A stretch of DNA of 52,027 bases, from NCBI GenBank assembly GCA_013215375.1, contig JABSRB010000001.1, positions 219,600 to 271,626 on the forward strand, read 5' to 3'. A program made the translations under genes and the position numbers. The notes under the pieces were generated by a model. The model worked only from the letters and a program-made list of their open reading frames with translations. It made no database searches and was not told the DNA's origin. Of this stretch, positions 27,271 to 36,046 are shown in pieces. Each line of letters starts with the position of its first letter. Position 1 is the first letter of the stretch. This DNA comes from Oceanospirillaceae bacterium (GTDB lineage Bacteria; Pseudomonadota; Gammaproteobacteria; Pseudomonadales; Balneatricaceae).

Positions 27271-28659
27271 TTATGAAAGCTTGCTCATCATAAATTCATG
27301 GACTTTTTTCAAATCATTGTCAAGCACTTCAAAGGCTTCTTCACGCTCAAACAAATCACTTAAGTGATCAGGCAATACCGGTGGTCTTAACCCCGCTTTA
27401 ACAATAGCATCGGGGAATTTCACAGGATGCGCCGTCGCTAAAGTGATCATTGGCACAGCAGCATCGACATTTTTATCACGAGCAGCCTTCACGCCAATCG
27501 CTGTATGTGGGTCCAACAAATAACCCGTTTCACGATAAACACTTTCAATAGTCTCACAGGTTTGCTCATCGCTCACACTGACGCTATAAAAAATACTCTG
27601 GAGTTTTTCAACCTGCTCGGCAGGCAGTGATACAGATTGGGACTTAAAGCGACCCAACAATTCACTGATAGCCTGTCCATCTCTATCATATAAATCAAAC
27701 AACAGACGTTCGAAATTCGATGACACCATAATGTCCATCGAGGGAGACAAGCTATGTTTGAGCGCACTCTTTGACATATCATTATTCGATATAACACGAT
27801 GCAAGATATCATTAGAATTGGTAGCAACGATCAATTGCTTGATCGGCAAACCCATCTGTTTAGCAATATAGCCTGCAAAAATATCGCCAAAGTTACCAGT
27901 CGGCACTGAGAATGATACTTCTCTATGAGGCCCTCCTAATGCGATCGAAGCGCTAAAGTAATAAACGATTTGCGACATAATGCGCCCCCAGTTTATCGAG
28001 TTTACCGCCCCTAAGTTACGCCCTTCTAAAAAACCCTGATCGGCGAAACTATCTTTTACCATCTCCTGACAGTCGTCAAAATTACCAGTGATGGCAATAT
28101 TGTGCACGTTGTCAGCGATGATACTGGTCATTTGACGACGCTGAACTTCGGATACTTTTTCATGCGGGTGCATCACAAAAATATCAATGCAGTCACTGTG
28201 TCGACATCCTTCAATCGCAGCTGAGCCTGTATCTCCTGAGGTCGCCCCCAAAATGACTATTTTTTCACCGCGACGCTGCAGGATAAAGTCCATCAAGCGA
28301 CCTAATAGCTGCAGTGCAAAATCTTTAAACGCCAGAGTCGGGCCATGAAATAATTCAAGCACCCACTCATTGGTGCCTAGTTCTTTTAAAGGCGCTACCG
28401 CTGCATGGTCAAAACCAGCGTAGGTTTCGTCTATCATCACCCGCAATTCATCATCGCTAACGCAACCAGCTATAAAAGGTGCAATGATTTTAAACGCCAA
28501 CTCTGAGTATGACAAACCTGCCCATGAGGCGATCTCTTCTTTACTGTACTTAGGTAGCGTTTGCGGCACATATAAACCACCGTCTGCCGCAAGTCCAGCC
28601 AGCAATACTTCTTCAAAATTTAGAACCGGCGCATCACCGCGCGTTGATATATATTTCAT
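27271..28659 (-). CDS. thrC: threonine synthase
   Basis: PLP enzyme that converts O-phosphohomoserine to threonine. The 462-residue protein has the PLP Lys112 in GPTLAFKDFALQ, the GATSGDTGSAAIEG phosphate-binding loop and the N-terminal MKYISTRGDAP typical of the long form. It follows hom by 11 bp. No thrB is next to the pair, as in Pseudomonas-type genomes where homoserine kinase lies elsewhere. Confidence 0.97.
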   Translation of the reverse strand: MKYISTRGDAPVLNFEEVLLAGLAADGGLYVPQTLPKYSKEEIASWAGLSYSELAFKIIAPFIAGCVSDDELRVMIDETYAGFDHAAVAPLKELGTNEWVLELFHGPTLAFKDFALQLLGRLMDFILQRRGEKIVILGATSGDTGSAAIEGCRHSDCIDIFVMHPHEKVSEVQRRQMTSIIADNVHNIAITGNFDDCQEMVKDSFADQGFLEGRNLGAVNSINWGRIMSQIVYYFSASIALGGPHREVSFSVPTGNFGDIFAGYIAKQMGLPIKQLIVATNSNDILHRVISNNDMSKSALKHSLSPSMDIMVSSNFERLLFDLYDRDGQAISELLGRFKSQSVSLPAEQVEKLQSIFYSVSVSDEQTCETIESVYRETGYLLDPHTAIGVKAARDKNVDAAVPMITLATAHPVKFPDAIVKAGLRPPVLPDHLSDLFEREEAFEVLDNDLKKVHEFMMSKLS

Positions 28660-28670
28660 TTTCTAATCCC

Positions 28671-29972
28671 TTATAAATGCTCAACGCGAATACGCGTAAC
28701 TTCACCTAGAATGCAATCTAACGCCTCTATTGCGGCAATCGCTTCATTCATTTTTTGCTCAGCCACTTGCTGAGTTAACAAAATAACTGGTACGTAATCT
28801 TGATCGGATTCTTTTTGCACTATCGCTTCAATATTAATGCCGCTTTGACCCAATATTTTAGTGACATCCGCTAACACACCTGGTTTCTCAGCAGCTTTTA
28901 AGTGCAGGTAATAACAAGTTTCAGTCTGTTCCATGGCCAAGATAGTAGTATCTAACAATGCCTCTGCTTGAAAACCAAGAGGCGCTACTGGGTTAGTATT
29001 TGCACCGCCTATATTACGCGCTATATCGATAATATCAGCGACAACAGCGGAGCCTGTCGCCTCAGCACCAGCACCAGCACCGTAATGCAACGTTTGCCCG
29101 ACAGCGTCAGCATCGACAACTACCGCATTCATCACGCCATTAACGTTAGCTAGCAAGGTCTGTTTTGGGATCATGGTTGGATGCACGCGTAACTCAATAC
29201 CTTGAGCTGTACGTCGCGCTATCCCCAAGTGTTTAATTCGGTAGCCAAGTTCATCGGCAAACTTGATGTCTGCTGCAGTAATTTTGCTAATGCCCTCTGT
29301 GTAAGCTTTTTCAAACTGCAGTGGCACACCATAAGCTATAGATGCCAATATAGTCAGTTTATGAGCAGCATCAATACCTTCAACATCAAATGTGGGATCA
29401 GCTTCTGCATATCCTAACGCCTGCGCTTCAATCAACACATCGGCGAAATCTCGACTCTTCTCTTGCATCTCCGAGAGAATAAAATTGCCAGTGCCATTGA
29501 TAATACCGGCAATACTGTTAATTTTATTACCTGCTAAACCTTCTCTCAAAGCTTTTATAATGGGGATTCCACCGGCAACTGCCGACTCAAAAGCAACCGT
29601 TACGTTGTGCTTTTTTGCCGCGGCAAATATTTGATTACCGTGCACTGCAATTAACGCCTTATTGGCAGTCACAACGTGTTTTCCATTTTCAATAGCTAAC
29701 AGAACTAATTTGAGTGCAATGTCATAGCCGCCAATTAACTCAACGACAATATCGATCTCTGGGTTAGTGGCAACTTCAAAGATGTCTCGGGTAATATTGG
29801 TAGTGGTGGTAATACAATTTGGGTTGTCACGACGAGCACCAATTTGCTCAACAATAATTTCGCACCCTACACGACGGCTAATTTCTTGCGCATTACGTGT
29901 TAGTACATTGAATGTACCGCTGCCGACGGTACCTAAACCACATATTCCAACTTTTACCGGTTTCAAAATCAT
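28671..29972 (-). CDS. hom: homoserine dehydrogenase
   Basis: NAD(P)H-dependent reduction of aspartate semialdehyde to homoserine in the threonine/methionine branch. The monofunctional enzyme of 433 residues has the Rossmann motif GICGLGTVGSGT at residues 9-20 and the catalytic core with SAVAGGIPIIKALREGLAGN. A C-terminal ACT domain (YYLHLKAAEKPGVLADVTKIL) indicates feedback control by threonine. It is the first gene of the hom-thrC pair. Confidence 0.97.
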   Translation of the reverse strand: MILKPVKVGICGLGTVGSGTFNVLTRNAQEISRRVGCEIIVEQIGARRDNPNCITTTTNITRDIFEVATNPEIDIVVELIGGYDIALKLVLLAIENGKHVVTANKALIAVHGNQIFAAAKKHNVTVAFESAVAGGIPIIKALREGLAGNKINSIAGIINGTGNFILSEMQEKSRDFADVLIEAQALGYAEADPTFDVEGIDAAHKLTILASIAYGVPLQFEKAYTEGISKITAADIKFADELGYRIKHLGIARRTAQGIELRVHPTMIPKQTLLANVNGVMNAVVVDADAVGQTLHYGAGAGAEATGSAVVADIIDIARNIGGANTNPVAPLGFQAEALLDTTILAMEQTETCYYLHLKAAEKPGVLADVTKILGQSGINIEAIVQKESDQDYVPVILLTQQVAEQKMNEAIAAIEALDCILGEVTRIRVEHL

Positions 29973-30362
29973 TCCTCGAAGTCTATATATTTATTCATAC
30001 CAAACTACGCACTCCACACGAGCGATAGCGGATCGATAGTATAGCTAAGAAGGCTAAGACAAACTATTGCCGGATTATTATTTAATCAAAGTATTTAATG
30101 TTTTTCATAGATATAACTTAGTGACAGTGATTTTTATAAGATGGTGCAAAAAAACACGCATGGTGAAGAGACTGAAATTAACTGTCTAAGCTAACTTACC
30201 GGATTGGAATAGGATTATTGTTGGTGTAAAAGCAGAACTCTAAAACAAAAAAAGCCTCTATTAAAGAGGCTTATTATATCGACAATTATATTCTTCGATC
30301 TCAGCATAACTTACTAAAAGAGCATGATAGCGGCATTCGATATGTCGAGGTCTCATGTAAAA
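29973..30362. other. 390-bp gap between hom and dsbC
   Basis: It holds the upstream region of hom (minus strand, right side of hom) and the dsbC terminator at 30246-30273. I see no convincing promoter hexamer pair, no open frame and no copy of the window's repeat families. Confidence 0.6.
30246..30273. terminator. rho-independent terminator after dsbC
   Basis: AAGCCTCT pairs with AGAGGCTT around ATTAA; on the minus strand a run of T follows. It lies about 90 bp beyond the dsbC stop and closely resembles the parC terminator stem. Confidence 0.85.
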
Positions 30363-31103
30363 TTAATTAAGCACACCCAATTCCTGCAACAAACTCTCGG
30401 CGGAGGCAAAACCGGAAATTTTAGCACCTGTTTGGGTAAAAATGGTCGGCGTTGCATTTACCCCTAATTGCCTAGCTAACTCAAATTGCTTTTGCACTGG
30501 ATCATCGCAAGTTAAAGCATTAACCCTACCCGTTTGCTTGGCTATATCCATTGCTTTAGCAGGGTCCTTAGCACACCAAATCGATGACATCTGATTGGCA
30601 ACTTCTGAACCGATACCTGCGCGAGGAAAAGCCATGTATTTAATAGTGACCCCACTTTTTTGCAGTTGCGGCAGCGCTTTGTGCAACTTCTTACAGTAAT
30701 AACAACTTATATCGGTAAACACGCTAATAACCGCTTTTTCCTCACCGAGCGCTGCGTAGACAATCTGCTCACTGGAATCCACTTTTGCCAATGTTTTTGC
30801 AACCCTACGCTCATTTTTTTGTTGTGACAAATTCACAAAACCTTGCTCAGGGCTTAGATTAAACATTTGTCCCAGCACCATATATTGCGCATTTTCATCC
30901 GAAAATATCACCTCCCCTGATACCAGCGTCACTTCGTACATTCCAGGCCAGGGAGATTGAATAATAGTATCAACTTTGATACCCGCATTAATTGTCTGAA
31001 TTTTATCGATGATATTATCTTCAATTTCTCCAGCAGTTAAGTTAGTCATACCAAAAGCGACTAATCCCAAGCAGAGTAGCTTTACCATTACAGCCTTCAT
31101 CAT
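30363..31103 (-). CDS. dsbC: thiol:disulfide interchange protein (disulfide isomerase) DsbC
   Basis: Periplasmic dimeric isomerase that reshuffles wrong disulfides. A signal peptide (about residues 1-24) is followed by the dimerisation domain (about 25-85) and a thioredoxin-fold domain with active site Cys134-Tyr-Tyr-Cys137. Well-studied homologues have CGYC, so the second position differs here. The structural pair WC...TC and the cis-Pro loop NATPTIF are present. The length is 246 residues. It follows xerD after a 225-bp repeat-bearing gap. Confidence 0.93.
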   Translation of the reverse strand: MMKAVMVKLLCLGLVAFGMTNLTAGEIEDNIIDKIQTINAGIKVDTIIQSPWPGMYEVTLVSGEVIFSDENAQYMVLGQMFNLSPEQGFVNLSQQKNERRVAKTLAKVDSSEQIVYAALGEEKAVISVFTDISCYYCKKLHKALPQLQKSGVTIKYMAFPRAGIGSEVANQMSSIWCAKDPAKAMDIAKQTGRVNALTCDDPVQKQFELARQLGVNATPTIFTQTGAKISGFASAESLLQELGVLN

Positions 31104-31154
31104 TTACTTCTTACCATGTTATTCAATAGAGATGACTTAGACGAAACCTAAATC

Positions 31155-31270
31155 TTCTAGGGTTGATCCCCACCCCTTGGGGCGTGAACTTGTTGCAATC
31201 AAGATAACTAGACACCCGCCTCTGACTTTGAAGTCGAGCAAAACAAGAGGCCTTTGCCCTGGGGGTCTGT
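31155..31270. repeat. degenerate interspersed repeat (copy 2)
   Basis: Read on the minus strand it is collinear with 13097-13190, sharing gctcgacttca, gggtgt and tcacgccccaagg in order. Similarity between these landmarks is low (roughly 60% by eye). It occupies the xerD-dsbC gap and has no coding character. Confidence 0.45.
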
Positions 31271-31328
31271 ATTAATTTATATAGAGAAACATCAGCCTGA
31301 TAAGTTCAGAATTACTCACTAAACAGCA

Positions 31329-32198
31329 TCATACATTTGTATATTTATTTGTACTAGCTATTTTACTGTGGCCCAAAACCTGCTGTACGACTGGCAACTC
31401 AATTCCCTCACGCAGTAAATGCACCGCAAAAGAGCGCCGCAACGCCTGCGCTGATACCACAAAATCAAGCTTAGCGGAAACTGCGTAACCTTTAATTCTG
31501 TACCAAAAAGTTTGTCGCGTCATTTTAAGACCACGCTGAGACAAAAACAGTAAGTCACTATCTTGTTTGATGATAAAGGCTTGACGAGCGCTGCTTTGAT
31601 ATTTTTTAAGCCAACGACAGCACTGCGGTGTTAAATACACCGATCGAATCGAGTTATTTGCCGTTTTCACCTTAATCATAGCAGTACCAAAATTCACATC
31701 ACTGAGCCGAAGTTCGATCAGTTCAGATACTTTAACACCTGTCGAACAGAGCACTTCTAACATCGCTCTATCCCTTAACCCTATAAATTGATCAATATTG
31801 GGGACCGCCATTAGCGTTTCAAGCTGTAACTCACTTAACACCTTAACAGGCTTGGATAACACTTTTGGCGGCACAATAGCGAAACTAGGATCACTGGTCA
31901 TTAGCTGTAAACCCACCAGATATCGATAAAACTTTTTTATACTCGAAAGCAGCCTCGCATTAGAACTTGCTTTATAACCCGCTGACATACGGAACAACAA
32001 ATACTGATTAATAGCTCGGTTATCTATAGACAACAAGTCGCTATTATTTTCACTCAACCAAGACTCTAACGCGATTAAATCGCACTGATAGGCAAGGATA
32101 CTGCTATTCGAAATTTTACCGATACTTCGCAGACTCGCCACAAAACCGGCAATTAAAGTAGCCTCTAGAACAACGGGCGACAGGGGTTTATTGGTCAC
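31329..32198 (-). CDS. xerD: XerD-like tyrosine recombinase with substituted active site
   Basis: By position and sequence (MTRQTFWYRIKGYAV, YKASSNARLLSSIKKFYRYL) this is the XerD that would resolve chromosome dimers at dif with XerC. Aligned to E. coli XerD, the six catalytic positions read Lys156 for Arg, Ala180 for Lys (ungapped; a gapped alignment could supply Lys178), Gln251 for His, then Arg254, His277 and nucleophile Tyr286. The protein stops at KYTNV, three residues after the tyrosine. It lacks the roughly 17-residue tail that docks with the partner recombinase. It starts with GTG overlapping the upstream stop (GTGA). The N-terminal SAM-like DNA-binding domain looks intact. It is either a non-cleaving paralogue or a decaying gene. 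Confidence 0.85.
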   Translation of the reverse strand: MTNKPLSPVVLEATLIAGFVASLRSIGKISNSSILAYQCDLIALESWLSENNSDLLSIDNRAINQYLLFRMSAGYKASSNARLLSSIKKFYRYLVGLQLMTSDPSFAIVPPKVLSKPVKVLSELQLETLMAVPNIDQFIGLRDRAMLEVLCSTGVKVSELIELRLSDVNFGTAMIKVKTANNSIRSVYLTPQCCRWLKKYQSSARQAFIIKQDSDLLFLSQRGLKMTRQTFWYRIKGYAVSAKLDFVVSAQALRRSFAVHLLREGIELPVVQQVLGHSKIASTNKYTNV

Positions 32199-33490
32199 CG
32201 GAAAACTTTGATAGTCGCTATGTTTTTTTTGTCTACTGGATAAGTAACGACACCTTGCTCAACTCTACGGCGCATAATTATTTTATCTTCACTCACTTCT
32301 AACAATACGCCTTCCAACTCTTTTCCGACATTTGTTTGCAGGCGAATTTTTTGCCCCTGCAGAGAAAAGAGCTCAGAAAAATCTACACTGCGAAATCTCG
32401 CTTTCTTTTTAACTTCAATGCGCTGTATCACTGTCTCTTTAAATTCAGTCAATATCTCCCGCTCATCATCTGCAATTAGCGTTTCTATGCTGTGGCCTTT
32501 AAGCAGTGGCAGGTAATGGCTAGAAACTACTTTTTTATTAACGCTTAATTTCAAACCTTTCGCGGTAAAAAGATTAAAACTCTGACTAAAAACTTGCGGC
32601 AAATACAGAGGATCACTTGGCGTTAAACGCAACATTATATTCACTCTTGGAGCAAAGAAAGCCAAAATACTCTCATCCAACTCCGGTAGTGCAGAATCCT
32701 GCTCACCGAGCATTTTCAGCTGTACTATAGCTTTAAAGAAATCAGGGTAGCTGCTCTCTTTAATCCCCTCCTGCTTCGCACAGTACTTGGTTCTTTTTAA
32801 ATTAAAACCAACGTCGGAAACATCCACGGAAGCATAGGTAACTTGCGCCCGACTCATGATGGTACGATCATAAAAATCAAGAGGGACTTTACTGTTAATC
32901 TCAAATTCGAATAACGCCTTTGACAATCCAGGCACACTGACAGCGGCTGCAGCTTTAAAGACACGACCGGACGAGTCTAGCTGAACCTTTACTTGCGCAT
33001 CCACCTGCAATCTCGACAATCCCAGCTGTGTTGCCAAAGTGCTAAAATCTGTTTCTTGGGCGCAGGCCAACCCCCACAAAGTCTTTACGTCGGGAGCCAG
33101 TGGCTCCTCCCTACCCGCAGATTGCATAAAGTCTGAATCAATATCAAAAATTACACTGGAGAACTGTAAATCAACTTTTTCTGGCAACCCGCCTTTGATC
33201 CAATTACTCGCACCAATAAGCGTTATAGCACTGCCAGATACAATATCTACTTTATCGATTAACACCACATCTTGATAACCAATGGGCGCAATTCTTACCC
33301 CTAGTAACTCAACCCTTCCCTCTAAATCGACCGCTAGATCGGTAAAGCTAATATCTACCACTGGCGAAAGCTGTGCGATAAGGTCTGTTACTATTTGTTT
33401 ACTTTTATACTGATAGAAAAAGTATCCCCCAGCGATCCCCACCGCCAGCAACAATATAAACACCAACCATCCTATTGCTTTATTTGACAT
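32195..33490 (-). CDS. membrane-anchored protein of unknown function
   Basis: I do not recognise a named family. The 431-residue protein has one N-terminal transmembrane segment (about 7-27, KAIGWLVFILLLAVGIAGGYFF). A beta-rich extracytoplasmic region follows whose opening (ISFTDLAVDLEGRVELLGVRIAP) recalls AsmA/DUF748-like lipid-transport scaffolds. Two cysteines occur (near 143 and 238). The final 70 residues (QGQKIRLQTNVGKELEGVLLEVSEDKIIMRR) look like a small beta-barrel. The stop overlaps the xerD start, so the two are translationally coupled. An unnamed gene in the same place between rplS and xerD also occurs in Pseudomonas. Confidence 0.8.
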   Translation of the reverse strand: MSNKAIGWLVFILLLAVGIAGGYFFYQYKSKQIVTDLIAQLSPVVDISFTDLAVDLEGRVELLGVRIAPIGYQDVVLIDKVDIVSGSAITLIGASNWIKGGLPEKVDLQFSSVIFDIDSDFMQSAGREEPLAPDVKTLWGLACAQETDFSTLATQLGLSRLQVDAQVKVQLDSSGRVFKAAAAVSVPGLSKALFEFEINSKVPLDFYDRTIMSRAQVTYASVDVSDVGFNLKRTKYCAKQEGIKESSYPDFFKAIVQLKMLGEQDSALPELDESILAFFAPRVNIMLRLTPSDPLYLPQVFSQSFNLFTAKGLKLSVNKKVVSSHYLPLLKGHSIETLIADDEREILTEFKETVIQRIEVKKKARFRSVDFSELFSLQGQKIRLQTNVGKELEGVLLEVSEDKIIMRRRVEQGVVTYPVDKKNIATIKVFR

Positions 33491-33764
33491 TTCTACCTAC
33501 CTGTTGAGTTATTCAGATCCCTTGACAAAAAAAGCTGTCGCTCATTACACATACCCTAACTTTTCGCTTTGCTATTCTTCCAACCAATAAAGAGCGAGAA
33601 AAGCCGCGCTGAACCGTTATTTTTAGCAACCGTCACTAAAGCAATATTTTAGTATCTTATCAATAATGTATATAGATTATAGATCCCTTATGCCCACACA
33701 TCAACGTGCACTTAAGCGCCCTTCCAAGATCACTACACATTAGACAAAAGCACCAATTTTTAGA
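33491..33764. other. gap between rplS terminator and the unnamed membrane-protein gene
   Basis: An imperfect inverted repeat (CTTTTCGCT near 33560 and AGCGAGAAAAG near 33591) is the only structure I can point to. A plus-strand TTGACA at 33513 lacks an acceptable -10. No open frame of interest is present. Confidence 0.5.
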
Positions 33765-33794
33765 CAAAAAAAAGACGACCTAAGTCGTCTTTTT
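33765..33794. terminator. rho-independent terminator after rplS
   Basis: AAAAGACGAC pairs with GTCGTCTTTT around CTAA, with an A-run on one side and T-run on the other. It lies about 20 bp past the rplS stop on the minus strand and ends the rpsP operon. Confidence 0.9.
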
Positions 33795-33815
33795 ATGGTT
33801 AAAGAACTATTGGGA

Positions 33816-34172
33816 TCAACCCAACTTTTCTTTAATACGTGCAGACTTACCGCTAAGCTCGCGCAAGTAGTATAACTTCGCTTGACGAACATCACCGCGA
33901 CGCTTCACTTCAATCTCTTCAACAATTTTGCTGTAAGTTTGGAATGTACGCTCAACGCCTACACCGTGTGAAGTTTTACGTACTGTGAAAGCAGAGTTTA
34001 ATGCACGGTTACGTACACCAATTACTACACCTTCATAGGCTTGTAGACGGCTGCGAGTTCCCTCAACAACACGTACTTTAACAATTACTGTATCCCCTGG
34101 ACCGAAATTAGGGATTTCTTTAGACATTTGTTCAGCTTCAATTTGCTGAATGATAGAGTTCTTACCGCTCAT
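33816..34172 (-). CDS. rplS: 50S ribosomal protein L19
   Basis: A 118-residue ribosomal protein at the 30S-50S interface. The hallmark segments are [29 protein letters not shown] and [18 protein letters not shown], ending [19 protein letters not shown]. It is the last gene of rpsP-rimM-trmD-rplS. Confidence 0.98.
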   Translation of the reverse strand: MSGKNSIIQQIEAEQMSKEIPNFGPGDTVIVKVRVVEGTRSRLQAYEGVVIGVRNRALNSAFTVRKTSHGVGVERTFQTYSKIVEEIEVKRRGDVRQAKLYYLRELSGKSARIKEKLG

Positions 34173-34187
34173 GCGTAGCTCCTAATG

Positions 34188-34937
34188 TTAACTGTCAGAC
34201 TTCTCAGTCTCACAGATATATTCTTCTAATAACTGTTGCTGTTGTTTATTGAGATCTAATGCTTCTAGCAAATCAGGCCGTCTTTCAAAGGTACGTCCCA
34301 ATTGCTGTTTTAAGCGCCAGCGCTTAATTTTTGCATGATCTCCACACAGCAACACTTCAGGTACTTTACGATCGTCAAAAATTTCAGGTCGCGTATAGTG
34401 CGGGCAGTCTAAAAGACCTTCTGCGAAGGAATCCTCTAGCGCTGAATCTACATGTCCAAGTACACCTGGCACTAATCTAGATACCGCATCAATCACCGTC
34501 ATGGTCGGCAATTCGCCGCCACTTAATACAAAGTCTCCAAGGGAGATCTCCATATCGATGTCCGATTCTATTAAGCGCTCATCAATACCTTCATAGCGCC
34601 CTGCAACCAATATTATATTTTGATACGATCTAAGCTCTACTACTAGCTGGTGATCCAGTTTTCGGCCTTGGGGTGAAAGGTAAATTACTTTAGCCTCACC
34701 TGGGCACAACTGCTTTGCAGAGTGTATTGCGTCTTTCAATGGCTGTACTTTCATCAACATACCGGGACCACCTCCAAAGGGGCGGTCATCGACAGTGCGA
34801 TGTTTATCACTGGTAAAATCACGAGGATTTAAACAGCTGATATGTATCAAACCATTTTTAACGGCTCTTCCCGTAACTCCGAAACGACTAATCGCCTCAA
34901 ACATTTCAGGAAATAGCGATATTACACCAAACCACAC
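34188..34937 (-). CDS. trmD: tRNA (guanine37-N1)-methyltransferase
   Basis: SPOUT methyltransferase that makes m1G37 and so prevents frameshifting at proline codons. The 249-residue protein carries the trefoil-knot segments [27 protein letters not shown] and [15 protein letters not shown]. The conserved start [15 protein letters not shown] is present. It starts 3 bp after the rimM stop. Confidence 0.98.
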   Translation of the reverse strand: MWFGVISLFPEMFEAISRFGVTGRAVKNGLIHISCLNPRDFTSDKHRTVDDRPFGGGPGMLMKVQPLKDAIHSAKQLCPGEAKVIYLSPQGRKLDHQLVVELRSYQNIILVAGRYEGIDERLIESDIDMEISLGDFVLSGGELPTMTVIDAVSRLVPGVLGHVDSALEDSFAEGLLDCPHYTRPEIFDDRKVPEVLLCGDHAKIKRWRLKQQLGRTFERRPDLLEALDLNKQQQQLLEEYICETEKSDS

Positions 34938-34940
34938 CGG

Positions 34941-35474
34941 CTAAAACTCAGGGTCCCAATCGACCCGTATAGAACCTGTCTCTAAGTTAATTTCTTTCAC
35001 CACTTGATCCGGCAGGTAGGGAATCATGCGCTCTTTGTCATCGATGCTATTGCTATCACCTTTAACAACTAAAACATCATTCGATCCCGTTTCTATCAAA
35101 TGGCTTACTTTGCCTAATACTTGATCAGTCAAAGTATAAACAGTTAATTGCTCCAATTGGCTCCAATAGTACTCACCAGTATCAAGTACCGGCAGCTGAG
35201 ATCGTTCAATGGCTATATCAATACCACAGTATTGACGCGCAACATCGCGATCATCTACTTTTTCCAATTTGGCAACTAAGCCCTTACCATGTTTTCTTGA
35301 AGTCTCAATATTAACAGGCACCCACTGACCATCGCGCTGGATTAACCAGGGCTTGTAGTTGAGAATACTCTCCTTCGGATCTGTGTGTGAATAGATTTTA
35401 AGCCATCCTTTAACACCATAGACCGAGGTGATTTGACCAACAACAGTCAAATCTTCTGTTTTATAAGCTTTCAT
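34941..35474 (-). CDS. rimM: 16S rRNA processing protein RimM
   Basis: Late 30S assembly factor that binds S19. The 177-residue protein has the N-terminal RimM domain (VGQITSVYGVKGWLKIYSHTDP) and a PRC-barrel half (YYWSQLEQLTVYT to the end). It lies between rpsP and trmD in the canonical operon and has AAGG upstream of its ATG. Confidence 0.97.
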   Translation of the reverse strand: MKAYKTEDLTVVGQITSVYGVKGWLKIYSHTDPKESILNYKPWLIQRDGQWVPVNIETSRKHGKGLVAKLEKVDDRDVARQYCGIDIAIERSQLPVLDTGEYYWSQLEQLTVYTLTDQVLGKVSHLIETGSNDVLVVKGDSNSIDDKERMIPYLPDQVVKEINLETGSIRVDWDPEF

Positions 35475-35498
35475 AAAGAACCTTTTAAGGGCAGCAAA

Positions 35499-35747
35499 TT
35501 AAGCTGCTTTTTTCGCGTCTTTGATCAGTTGAGCAACACGCTCTGATGGTTGAGCGCCTTTGCCCATCCAGTATTCAACACGATCCAAGCTAATACGCAA
35601 ACGCTCTTCCTGACCCTGTGCAATAGGGTTGAAGAAACCTAGACGCTCAATAAAGCGACCATCGCGAGAATTACGCGAGTCAGCAACAGTGATGTGATAG
35701 AATGGACGCTTTTTAGCGCCGCCACGAGATAGACGAATAGTGACCAT
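35499..35747 (-). CDS. rpsP: 30S ribosomal protein S16
   Basis: First gene of the S16 operon. The 82-residue form from ATG 35747 begins [19 protein letters not shown], the standard N-terminus, with AAGGATC upstream. The frame is open for 14 more codons to 35789 but these do not belong to the family. [15 protein letters not shown] and [14 protein letters not shown] are conserved. Confidence 0.98.
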   Translation of the reverse strand: MVTIRLSRGGAKKRPFYHITVADSRNSRDGRFIERLGFFNPIAQGQEERLRISLDRVEYWMGKGAQPSERVAQLIKDAKKAA

Positions 35748-35884
35748 AAGTGATCCTTTATATATTGCGTGGGCGTTAATATGACCCAACGTTAGTTTTC
35801 TACCCAGGGCTCAAATCTTTACAGATTACACCCCAAATAGTCCGGCACACCTCTCGAGGAGATGTGAAATTTTTCCGAGGCCAG

Positions 35885-35913
35885 ATTTTACGCCAATTAG
35901 TACAAAAAGTGAA
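35885..35913 (-). promoter_or_regulatory. putative promoter of the rpsP operon
   Basis: On the minus strand TTCACT (35908-35913) and TAAAAT (35885-35890) are 17 bp apart, matching four and five of six consensus bases. The predicted leader of about 130 nt includes an inverted repeat near 35850-35868 (CACCTCTC/GGAGATGTG). Confidence 0.4.
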
Positions 35914-36004
35914 GAGACAAACCCGCTCATTTTAACTCTATTATCATTCAGCAAAGCAACAGAGCGGGAATTCAAACGATATAGGAGGGAAACAGACTGC
36001 AAAT

Positions 36005-36033
36005 GAGTGCTTTGTCAGTGTTAACAAACACTC
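36005..36033. terminator. possible terminator hairpin after ffh
   Basis: GAGTG and TTTGT on one arm pair with ACAAA and CACTC on the other with one bulged base. It lies just past the ffh stop on the minus strand. The following T-run is poor, so termination may be weak. Confidence 0.4.
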
Positions 36034-36046
36034 ACTTCATAGCGAT

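Noticed and set aside
31329-31340. Frameshift as the cause of the short XerD C-terminus
   Set aside because: Neither alternative frame after the stop reads as the missing XerD tail, so a simple one-base error does not explain it.
33513-33541. Plus-strand promoter starting with TTGACA
   Set aside because: The -10 at proper spacing (TTACAC) is poor and there is no plus-strand gene downstream.
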